NCBI GenBank assembly: GCA_905250125.1
Contig: CAJNOL010000172.1
Location: 1-64,000, forward strand
Length of the DNA stretch: 64,000 nucleotides
Direction: 5' to 3'
From: Rotaria sordida
Lineage: Eukaryota > Rotifera > Eurotatoria > Philodinida > Philodinidae
Of the stretch, positions 50,789-62,269 are shown piece after piece. The number at the start of each line of letters is the position of its first letter. Position 1 is the first letter of the stretch. The notes beneath the pieces are model-generated. The model had not been told where the DNA came from. It saw only the letters and a program-made list of their open reading frames with translations, and searched no databases. The translations under genes were made by a program, and so were the position numbers.

Positions 50789-52345
50789 TTATATGAAAAG
50801 ATCAAACATACTTTTTTGTCCTTGATAATTATTAAAAGAATTACATCGTTGTATTATAAGATCTTTAAAAAAAAGGTCATTGCCATCGGAAATAGATTGT
50901 CTGGAGAATCTTGAACAAGTTCTTGTTGATATTAAAGACGATGATAATGATAATAATTCTATTTGTTTCTTTTCCGGTGTACTTATTTTTTCATTTGAAG
51001 AAGATTTTTTATTAGAAATAATATATTTTTTATATTGTATTTTATTTTCAAGTAAGAGTTTAAGTGTATCAATACAAATTTTCAATTGATCAATTAAATT
51101 ATGAATATTATTTTCATTTGTTAAATTAGAATCTATGATTGATTTTGTTTGAAATATTTCTTTTGACGTTATACTTGTCGATGATAAAACATGACGTAAT
51201 ACATAAGGAGAAATTGTAGATGAAAAATAAGGTACAATAGAAGAAGGAGTAGGAGTAGAAAATAAATGAGGTGTAGACAATGTTTCAAAATCAATATGTG
51301 AACCTTAGTATTAAACAAGTTGAGAATATATCATTCGTGAAGTTTTTTTTTTCTATTTCTACCGGGTATAATAATATCTGGTTTAGTCTGATTTTTATCA
51401 TCAGTAAATAATTGTGTAAATGTTAATGAACTAGTTGATGAGTCACTGACAGAAATAACCTTCAATTTTGTCATACTCATCGATTTTGACATTTTCTTTT
51501 CAAGTGCTTGTTGTTGCCAGAGAGTATTAGAGACAAGTGTTGTCACAATGTTTGTAGTATGATTTGTAGTTGAGGATGACACTAATAATTTGTCTATAGT
51601 TGATTCTATTGGTGATATTTGTAGTTCAACAAAAGGAAGTGGTGAGTTGTATTCAGTAAGATAGTTTTTAGATTTTTCTAATGGATTTGCTATGAGATTA
51701 GTTGATCTAAGTTTTTTATTCCCTATAAGATAGATATGAAGATAAATTTTAAATTTTAGTTATGTATGATTTGATAATCCTTGTTTTTGAAAATAATTAT
51801 AGAGTTTCTTTTTTCTTTAAACATAAATACAGATTTAAATATTCGATCAAATCTATTAAAGTCTAGAAAATTCATATACACTTACATTGATTTTTAAAAT
51901 TATTTTGTTCATATTCAAATTGTTTTTTCATTGTTGTTTGTGAATTAAACATATCATGATAAGGTATTCGACGTACAGTAATTATATTTCGTTGATGAAA
52001 ATTATTAGTAATAGTTTTCGATTGTTTATTATTCTTTGTTCGATTTCTATTAGATTTTAGTCGTTGTTTTGCTTTTCTCCCATTTCGAAATCTTTGTCTA
52101 TTATTAGTAAGATTATGAGAAATATTCCCTTGTTGTTCTGAAAAGTTGTTATTTTCTAATCTCGATGGTTGGAAGTATAAATGTAATGGATAAAAAGATT
52201 GTTCGATTATTTCATTGAATTGAAGATCAGGTGGTGGATACAGTTGTGGATCAATTTGATAATATTTATATAATGCTGATAGATTATCTTTTTCCAACGA
52301 TTTATATGAATTATTATAATTAATATTAGATGAAAAAAATGACAT
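50789..52345 (-). CDS. orphan protein, 444 residues, basic patch
   Basis: Three exons on the minus strand: 52345-51886, 51722-51363 and 51303-50789, joining in frame with two short introns (163 and 59 bp). No family recognised. Visible features: a Tyr/Pro-rich N-terminus (QLYPPPDLQF), a strongly basic patch at about residues 85-112 (RFRNGRKAKQRLKSNRNR) that could serve nuclear import or nucleic-acid binding, Ser/Thr-rich middle, a Phe/Pro/Thr stretch (TPHLFSTPTPSS) at the start of exon 3, and one likely helix in exon 3 (NLIDQLKICIDTLKLLLENK). Codon use matches the well-supported genes. Function unknown. Confidence 0.68.
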
Positions 52346-55300
52346 TTAATTTTGATAATATTCGATTGAATTTTTTTAAAAATATTTAATTGATGTAGAA
52401 GTGATAATAAATGAGTGTTGTTATTATTGGACTAATAGTGTAGAAAGTTTTGAAGAGTATGTATGTGTTGTCAATTGTGATCTGAAGAAGAAAATGACAA
52501 ATATAAAGTATATTCAAATAAAAACAATCAAAAACTAAAATATAAAGTTAATGAATAATAAAATAACCGGAAATAGCAATTAGTTGGCGGCTAGGTTACT
52601 AAAAGCTGTATAGATGTTTTTTTTTTAGAACATATATTTCTTCATTTGTACTCTTCTATAGAATACATGCAACGATCTTAATCTAACAAGACTTTCAATG
52701 GATTTGTTAGTAAGTTTATTCGTTTTAGCAAACTTCTGAAAAGTAATAAAGAGTGGGAAAAAAGGAAATTTTCGATAAAGATTACAATATAAACTTATTG
52801 ATTAAAGAAAAAAAATATATATGTCACAGAGCTATGATACAAATGAGTGTGTGTATGTTAGAATGTATCTCTTCTTTCCAATGAACATCAAGTAAATAAC
52901 AAAAGATAGAGTGTATCGAATTTCGAATATATTCAGAATAGATTATAATATACAATTGTTTTTTTATTAATTTTTCTTATTTGTTAATTATAAAGAGAAA
53001 ATATAAAAGCAACCAATAAGAATAAAATTTTTTGCTGAAATTTATTTTGACGTCATTATTCTTATTATTTCTTATTGTTTTTGTTCATCGAAATGACATA
53101 TAAAGTAAACGATATTTCTTTAATAGTTATTTATTTGACCATGAGAAAACCAAAGATTTCTATTATAAATATTCTAAGCATATACAAATAACAAAAGACA
53201 AATAATAAACTCAGTAGACAGAATAACCTTGTATTTAACATTATGTTAATAACACAGTAGTTCTACTGCATCCAAGACATGCATGGTGACCGAATCTAAC
53301 ATACTAATGTTATCCGTTTATCCCAATACATTTAGACAATATTTTTTATTTTATATTTGATTATGAACTTTTTTATAATTATCTTCACAAGTTTCATTAA
53401 CTATTACGGTAAGAGATGAATAAATTCTATTGTCGTGTTAATGAGCAAAATTCTACACGCTAATTGATTTGAAGATTTTTTTTGAAATATAGAATATTAG
53501 TTTATTACTTATGAGTTACATAAAGAAAAAATTTTTATCTTGATCATTTTTAAATTGTATTATTTCATAAAAGATATCATGTACGTACAATTGTAAATGA
53601 AGGTAGAATTTTAATGAATATAATTCAATATTTTCTTTGTTCAAATGCTAGAAGCTTAGTAGAAGTAATCAGTTGAGAGTGCATATTATAGTCTTGAAAA
53701 CATTGATAAATACTTCAATTCTCATAGGATGTGAATATTCTCAAGAAACAGAAGAAAAAGCAAGAAAAAAAAAATGAAAATCAAGTCGCTATATTCTAAG
53801 TATTGAGTGCAATAACATTGTTGCCTTCATTTTTCTTGTTCTTATTCATCTATCTATTTGTCTAACTATCCATCATTAACAAGCGACGAGAAATAATGTA
53901 TTTGGATAGTAAAAGGTAAGACAAGTAAATACAACACAGAATCAATAATGGTTTAGATATTTTAGTCATTTTTTTAATGCTCCAGTTTTTTTTTTAATCG
54001 AAAGATTTACCGTGTTATTTTACACAAACGGATATTCTTCACTTAATAAATACTTATTGTCGTCATTGTTAAGATAAAGACGTATAAAAAAAATCTTCAA
54101 TTTTCTCCGGATCTGTATAATGATACGTTGATGACTCAAGGCACGAACTAATTATCGTTAATTGACATACGACATATTTTTGTCAAGCACTATATGAGCC
54201 ATCTTTTGATAAAAAAAACACTTGCGTGGAAAAAAAAAACGTGACTGTAGTTAGAAACAAAATACTGAGATTATAATTTATTCTACATCAAAGTTAGACA
54301 AGTACTAGTACTTCTTCGTACTCGAGAAAAACCATGCTTGTTGTACTCTATTGTGGATTGTTCCTCGAACTTTTAGTTTAATAAAATAATGTGATAGTTT
54401 TTGTTTAAAAATAAATAAGTAAATCGTATTTCATATCTGTCTTTGTGGATATCTATTTTATAGAATCAAAATGTTGTGTCAAGTTTTTTTGTTTTGTATA
54501 AAGAATTTCTTTGTTTTTGAATAATCAACAAATTGGATAATAGTTCTGTGACGTAAATGATTAATAAGAGATTATATAGAGTTCAAAAAAATTAGTAAAA
54601 ACAAGTAGAAAAAAAGATTTAATCCAGGATATACACTGAATATCCGTTGGCTCTTTTTTTTTTAGTTTATAAAAACTAATAGTTCACGCGAAAAAACAAA
54701 AGCCGAATAGTTATTTGAATATTTCTTTGTTTTTTTGTTTTTTTATAAATCAAATTATCCAAAAAAAAAGAAAACACTGAATTAAAAAATTAATATATAT
54801 ATATATGTATATAGAATAATCAAAATACCATCTTAGATGCAATGGAGTAAATCTAATAAATAGAAAACAAATGACACGTGAGAATATTCTCGTACAAGGA
54901 CGAAATTATTAATGGAAATAACAAAATTTAATTTATTGATTTTCTTAGTAAGTAGAATCTGGGAAAAAGTTATATTAAACACTTTTTAAATATTATCTTT
55001 GTTATTACATAAGAAGAAAATGTTTTTCTATAAAAATTTTTGTTGATTAGTTTATATTAGATGTCTATAGTTCATAAACTAATTAGGTTTTGTTTTATCG
55101 AAAGACAAAACATATAAACTATTTGCGCTTGTCAAATGATGAAGAAAAAAGAAAGGCAAGAGAGTCTTTTGATAACATATTCAAGATAATTATCTTTGTT
55201 AATTGGCATAAAAAAGGAACATTAAAAATGTTCTTCAACAAAATAAATTCTTTCCTCTTTATCTCTTCTAACAATTATGAAATTATTCATGTGAATCTAT

Positions 55301-57550
55301 CTTGCAATCTTGTGATTCTATATATATGCACATTTTATCTTTTAGATAATTTTTTTGCTCCCTAATCTTTTGTTTCTATGTCAAAATTTTACATTATCAA
55401 TACACTCACATTCTATAACAGCTATAATTACATTATAAGAGGTGATATTTAAGGTTCGTGTAACTTTTTATTGCAAATGGATCTATTTATATTGCTCTTA
55501 ATAATGATGAGTGCTCTTTTTTTTTGTGCATCTCAGTGTTATTAATTTTTAGTTATTTAGTTTATTTTCGATAAACTAGCTGCTCTCTTCTGTTTATAAA
55601 TTATGAAAATGCATTTGAATATACCCATATATAGAAAAGACTATGCCTAAGGCATTCCATTTATGTCCAAAAGAATTAAATTAAACAAAAGAAAATGTTA
55701 TGTTCTACAAGATGATGATGATTTCAAAGCGAAAACATTGACAAAACATGAACGCGTAAAAAAAAAAGAAACCGATTGCCATTGACATGATAACAAGATT
55801 AGACGGCTGACATCATCATTTATCTGTCATATATCTATGAAATAACATCAGTTGTTGTTCACTGAGAATGAACGTGTCTAAAACTGATACACATTTATAT
55901 AGAATTGAGCAAGGACATATACATATGCATGATGTTTGCATCTATCTATTTTTTTATCTGGTCAGTAATATAAGAATCAGCAATGACAAGCAAGAATAGA
56001 AACATGTGCATGCCTGTAAATGTAGATTAAATAGACAAGTAACATGCTTCTCAATGCATTTTGTTGCTTTCTCTCTCACTCTCTCTTTTTTTCCTGAGGG
56101 ATTTTCCGTTTTTTACCCTTTCACTCACTTTCTCTCTCTCTCTGTGTTTTCAAAAGAAAAGAGCATCAAAAAGAAAAAAAAAAGAAGATGCCCTTAGGTT
56201 TTATTAATTTCTCTATGTTTAGTATGTTCATGGTTTACTATATTAAGACAAAAGAAAACGATTGAAACTGGCAAGAAATTTTTGCTTTGATAAGTACAGA
56301 AAACGAGAAAAAGATCGTTGTTTTGTAATATCCGGCTCTCATGAGTAAGCACTACTAGCTCAGTAAAGGACGAGGTAAGTACGATGTTGGTTTTAAAACT
56401 CTTTGTCATTTCCTTTTTTCTTTTTTCTATCATTATTATTATGTATATATATATATTCATCTAACAATCTTTTCTTTCTCAGTGTTTATAATGACATTTT
56501 CACTATAGCTATTTATAAAATCATATATTTTTACACTGAATTGTTGTCTTATTTGATTTTGCTTTCCTTTTTTTCTTGAGTAAGTATTTAATTTTCTAGC
56601 AAGAAAATGAGAAATGATGAAAAAAGAAAACCTCATGTATTAAAAATTACCAAAAATATTGGTTGAAATAGAATCTATAGTTACAATTCATTATATGATA
56701 GAATTTATTTAGAGAAAATTCCATTTAAGAAATGACTTGTTTTTTGTCGATAATGTTAATCATCAAAGAATTTTTAGAATATGATGAAAAAATGCATTTA
56801 TCGTAAATTATATATACTTCTAACAATTCTAAAAAACAGAAGATAGTAATCATTGATTTGGAAATTACACAGGCGAAATAAGAAAATAGATTGTCAATTT
56901 TGCAAATAGTAGACATGTAGAAAATGACTTTTTTTTTTGTTTCTGCATGAGAATATATTCACCTTTTGGATCGAAAACCTTCTAATATAATTGAGATAGT
57001 TGTTCTATTAAGTATATAGAATTTCGATTATCTCTAGGGATATTTTTTTTTCGAAAGTAAATATCAATATATATATATATATATATATATAAGTAGTGTC
57101 TGATAGTTATCTTCGCATCATTTGATCAAATTTCATTAATTGAAAACAGGATGTTATTTTTTTTTCCTTATGATTAAACTTGTTTTACCGAGGTTACGAA
57201 TTATATGTCTGTCATGTAATAATCTATTATGAAACTAATTTATTGCATGAAAAATCCTGAAAATATATTGCATGTAATAATTTAATTAGAAAAAAAACAC
57301 GGAAAGAAAGTAAATTTTGAGAATATAACAATGTTTCTTCATGCATTTTTTATTTTTTTTTGCTTTTTTTTTAGTAACAATCATATACGAATGAGAATCT
57401 CTTTATATTTAATTTCATGTTTCACACCTACGTGTTAATCATAAGGGAAATTCAGTAAAAGAAGAACAATCTTACATTGATTAATTATCTTTTTATGTTG
57501 ATATCAACTCAATAATCTTTCATTATTATTATTATTACTTAAAAATAACA
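52346..57550. other. 5.2-kb gene-poor region upstream of the GPCR
   Basis: Divergent intergenic space between the orphan gene and the GPCR. Contains (TA)n runs (for example 57067-57091) and pyrimidine-rich patches near 56070-56145. No exon-like frame or element with clear ends was found. Confidence 0.45.
57067..57091. repeat. (TA)n repeat
   Basis: Pure TA dinucleotide run about 0.46 kb upstream of the GPCR start codon. Confidence 0.88.
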
Positions 57551-59797
57551 ATGGAAAAAACAATTCTACTTGGAATGTTTGTTGCAATTATTGGTTTAAT
57601 ATTTTTGGGAACAATCATACTTAATCTTTTAGCAATTGTTTATATTTTATCAACACAAGATAAAACAACAATTGCTATGTTAGTTGTTAATTTAGCTATA
57701 GCTGATATTATTCATGCGAGTATGTTATATTTTTTTTTTCTTTTTAAATCTTGGTTTTTAAATATAATTTTCTCTTTGCATATTTTAGTGGGTATTATTT
57801 TTTTCAGTAGCACTTTATTTACACGTAGTTGGATATTTGGCGCATTTGGATGCAAATTTAGTTTATCTATTGATGTACTTTGCACAGTGGTAAGTCTCAT
57901 TCTTATATGAAAAATGAATATTGCTATATTAATCAAAATGCATGATTTGAAAGAAAAATCCTTTTTCTTTTTATTCTTATCATCTTTTTATATTGACACA
58001 ATAGATTCGTAGAAAATCCGCTGATTATTATCTAAATCTTTATATGTAATATATATAAAAACAACTTCGAGTTAGTTCAATAATAATTCTTGCATAAAAA
58101 TATCTTCTTTTATTTTTTATTTTTAAGTATTTTCAATTGAAATTTTTTTCATTTTCATTTTAATTTTAAGAAGATTTTACATTTATTCATCGTATAATAA
58201 TCCATGATTATCTTTGTCAAAATAATAGTAATCATTGTAGGTTACAATATAGTATTTTAGATTTTATATTCTATTTTATGTTAATTATGTAGAAAGATTA
58301 AGATCATAGAGATTGTCTCTTGAGACACTTTAATTTTTCCTTGACAAAAAAAAAAATTCTGCATACATTACTTTGATCTTATGAAAACTTTGACATATTA
58401 TATATCATCTTTATTAAAAATATTCTTACTATTGTTATTTAAAATTAGAATACATACATAGACAAGAAGTACTAAACCCACAAGCGATATAGATCACCTG
58501 AGTGATAGCCTTCGGTGATTTAGTTGGTATGAACATATCACAAAATCTTATTTTATTAGCAAGATTATATGATCGACATATATATTGATTTAATATATTT
58601 TTACCATAACTTAATTAAGAATCAGGTCTTGCAATACTGAGAAAACAACACACCTTAGATAATTGAAAATAATTCATTATTATGCATTAAGATAAGAAAA
58701 ATTTTTTGTAATTTTATGCGACCTCTACGCGACATTTTTCTTATATCTTTAATCGTGGATCCGTCGCTCAAAGCCTATGAAGACAGTAATGCTACATAAA
58801 GAATCTTCAGAATCTGTTAAAAAATATAAAAAAAAATACAATGTGTTTTATAATATGTACAACAATGGACTATAAATAGTTTAATTTTTGAAATTATTCA
58901 TATAATAAAAAATCTAATAAAACATAAACCAATGAAAATCTTTTTTTTTTTTCATATTTCTAGGTCATTGTTTATACAGTTGCAGCTTTAAGTATTGAAC
59001 GTTATATAGATGCACGTTCAATTTTTCCAGCAAAATATCGTACATTAATTATATTTGGATTAATAGTTCTTATATGGGCACTTGGTCTTTGTTTAGCATA
59101 TCCATTTATTTTTTATACTTTTCTTGAGGACAGTACTAAGAATATTAATATTAGTAATAAAAATTCGTCAATTACACCAATATTTTCATGTGAATCAAGG
59201 CTAACAGAAAGGCTATTATTTATTCATGAAATAATTCTATATGTCATTGCTTTTATAATACCTTATTCAATAATTGTTTTATTTTCATTAAAATTACTCA
59301 AATTTTTACGTACTTGGATAAAACGTAAAGTACAATTAACAAATTCAAGTATAGCAAAAAAACGAACACGTGGTGTTAAACTTGTTTTATGTATTGTTTT
59401 ATCATTTCTTATATGTTTTACACCATTTTGGACATTTAAATTTTATACACGTTTTATTGTTGATGAAAAAGTTGTACCACGATCATTATTACAACGTATT
59501 TTATCTTATATACATTTACTTGTTGTTTTATTAAATCATTTTGAAGGAATACTTAATCCATTATTTTTTATTGTATTAACTGAACGTTTTTGTTTAGCAT
59601 TTTCAAAACATCGACAACGTCAAACAAGATTTTTTGGTACAAGATCATCTGTTACTATATTTAGTGGAGGTAAAAAATCAACAAAATTATCATTAGTATC
59701 AACAGCAACAGCAAGAAATACAGAAATTAATGGTCTTTTACTATTAAATAATAATCGATTGGAAGATAATGATCAAATACCAACAGTTGTTCCATGA
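57551..59797 (+). CDS. class A (rhodopsin-like) GPCR
   Basis: Three exons: 57551-57719, 57789-57889 and 58964-59797, joining in frame to 367 residues with seven membrane helices. Landmarks: LAIAD in helix 2, Cys78 at the start of helix 3, Asp85 eighteen residues before Arg103 (position 3.32), ERY at 102-104, Cys166 in the second extracellular loop, CFTPFW in helix 6 (241-246) and NPLFF in helix 7 (288-292). A short basic third loop (KRKVQL...KKRTRG) and a Ser/Thr-rich tail follow. Asp3.32 is typical of amine receptors and of somatostatin/opioid-like peptide receptors; the rest does not let me choose. The helix 6 CWxP Trp is Phe, and the NPxxY Tyr is Phe. Surface receptor coupling to G proteins; ligand unknown. 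Confidence 0.9.
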
Positions 59798-60404
59798 TTT
59801 TAAATATTTTTCAATACAAACAAAAAATAAACAAACAATTATAAATATATTATTTTATTTATTCAATACTTAAAATGATTTGATAATCGAAATAAAAAAA
59901 AAAGAATATCTATGTCCTGTGAAGTAAATATAATTATGTGAATGAAACATAAAACATTCCAGTTATAAATTAAAATATTTGAAATACACTGATATTAACG
60001 TATTAATCTATATTCAGATTGTATTTATTTTGTCGTTCATGTTAATAATATATCTTATCAATATCAAAAGTGTCTTTTGTTATGCATGAAATTTCATTTT
60101 AATTGAAATGATTAATATTTATAGAAATAATAAATGAAATCAGTGTTGTTCATATGTCGTAAATAATTTCAAAAACAAAAAAGAAAAGCATAATATAATA
60201 AAACTTTGCTGTTCAATAAAGTGAAATAAGAAGAAAAAAAACAAAGAGTTTATTTCAAAAAATGAGCAAAAATGAATGGAATAATATATGAAGAGCAAAA
60301 TAGTCATCATATAGTCAATTATCATACACATTACGCAATTTAGAAAAAAAATTCTAAAGCATGCTGACAGAGATTAAATCTTCTGGAAGAAAGAATATCA
60401 TCAA

Positions 60405-61035
60405 ATGAAATTGTAAATCTGCCATTCCCTAAGTTACAAGTTCAATAAGTTAGAAAAAGTAGAGCATGCAATTCTGCACATTTCTGTGTATTTATTTATT
60501 TTTTTCGTTGAATGCAAAAGAATTTTCGAGGACTAAATAGTTCTAGAGGATCTACCATTTTTGAGTGTTTTGGATAATAACTATAGAAGCCATAATTTTT
60601 TTTTTGTAAACTTAATATGACAAATAATAATGAAGGTTGATATGATTTTTCATGTTCTACAAAATAACATATTGATTATATTTATCAATTAGTCTGTAGA
60701 AGGTCAGACAGGTATAATATTATACCTGTCTGATCCTCTACAGACTAATGGATAAATATAATCAATATTTTATTTTGTAGAACATGAAAAATCATATCAA
60801 TCTTCATTATTATTTGTCATATTAAGTTTACAAAAAAAAACTATGGCTTCTATAGTTATTATCCAAAACACTCAAAAATGGTAGATCCTCTAGGACTATT
60901 TAGTCCTCGAAAATTGTTTTTTACATTCAACGAAAAAATATTAATATACCAAAGTATGCAAAATTGCATGCTCTATTTTTCTGACCAATTGAACTTGTAA
61001 CTTATGGAGAGGCAGATGTACAAGCTTATCTGGTG
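60405..61035. repeat. long spacer-less palindrome (foldback element)
   Basis: Symmetric around 60718/60719, where GGTATAATATTATACC forms the exact centre. The arms extend about 310 bp each, with mirrored landmarks 'agtctgtaga', 'gtagaacatgaaaaatcat', 'ataactatagaagcc' and 'gcatgcaatt'. Arms agree at about nine in ten bases with small indels. No target duplication found. Confidence 0.88.
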
Positions 61036-61100
61036 GTATCTTGTATTCAATCAAAATAAAGATGATCCAACTAATTGACTGCAAAATGTGAAATAGTAAA

Positions 61101-61156
61101 TGTTTATTTACATAATCGATATCATGTTTATTTACATGGTCGATATCATGTTTATT
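61101..61156. repeat. 24-bp tandem repeat, two copies plus part
   Basis: Unit 'tgtttatttaca(ta/tg)...cgatatca' at 61101-61124 and 61125-61148, then a partial third start. Confidence 0.85.
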
Positions 61157-61216
61157 GAATAGATGAAGTGAAGAAAAAGAAATGAATACTTAAAAAAAGA
61201 TAACAATAGTGAATAG

Positions 61217-61289
61217 GATGTAGATGTGAGTATGGGTGTGGACATAAGTATTCCCTCTACATTCACACTCATACTCACACCAACGTCCT
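61217..61289. repeat. imperfect hairpin
   Basis: 'gtgagtatgggtgtgg' (about 61227-61242) is mirrored by 'cactcatactcacacc' (about 61265-61281), with weaker pairing beyond and a loop of roughly 20 bases. Confidence 0.7.
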
Positions 61290-62269
61290 GATTGTCATCT
61301 GATGCTCAACACTCTTAGATAGGCATCTCTTTTCGAGTGGAATACTTCCTTCATTATTTTATGTTATGATGATACAACAATTAATAAGAAATTCTTTTTT
61401 AAATCCACATCAGAAATTTTTCACCAGTTGAAAATCATGTATTGTCAGTTATTGCATAACAGTTTCACATTTATACATTTTTAAAGTCAACTACTTGACT
61501 TTTCAATTAACAGATCAACTAGTTGCATTTTACAGGCAATTCAGACATATATATATATATATATATATATAAACATGTTGATTATATAGATAGAAGCTTG
61601 CAGAGCTCTTACGATTATTACAAAGTCTGAAGAATATTCCAAGTTTTTTGAAAATCAAATTTGATTAGAGCGAAAACAAAAATTTGCTGTATACTTCATT
61701 CATGATTAAAAAACAATTGTTAAACAATAGAATATCTAATTTGAGCATGATTTCTTCAATAACTGTATCTTTTCGGTGAATTCATGGAATGTTGTTGAGA
61801 CACGCGAGATCCGTAACTACAACAAAAAAAACATGGTATTTATTTTTATATCTTGATAAAGGTAAAGATGACCTTTGCCTTGGTTTTTTCCTCATTTCAT
61901 GACTCAATCTCAATTTATTTTTTTGTTTTTTTATTTGATTTCTTTTTCTTTCTTCACTCTTCTTATACGACATAAACACTTCATGCGTCATATAAGGCAT
62001 GATTCAACTTGGCAAAAGACGAAAAATCATGCACGTATTTAATGCTTTCTTTTGAGTAATGTGTCGCTGAAAATTCGCCATCATTGAGAGTAAAGAGAAC
62101 CTTGATGGAAGAAGAACGGAATTATAAATCTAGTCGTCATTTTCTTTTTTATTCATTCTCTTCCCATTTCGTTTCGAAGTAACACAGCATTATAAGAGCA
62201 TTCGGTGTCATACAAAGTAAAACGGCTGCTATTGTTGACGCTTTTAACAACATAACGTATTTACCTCAT

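Larger units (their letters stand above)
59798..62269. other. intergenic region with palindrome and small repeats
   Basis: Between the GPCR and the ART/TPR gene. AATAAA is present close after the GPCR stop (about 59825). Holds a long palindrome, a 24-bp tandem repeat, a hairpin and a (TA)n run (61547-61571), listed separately or here. Confidence 0.5.
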
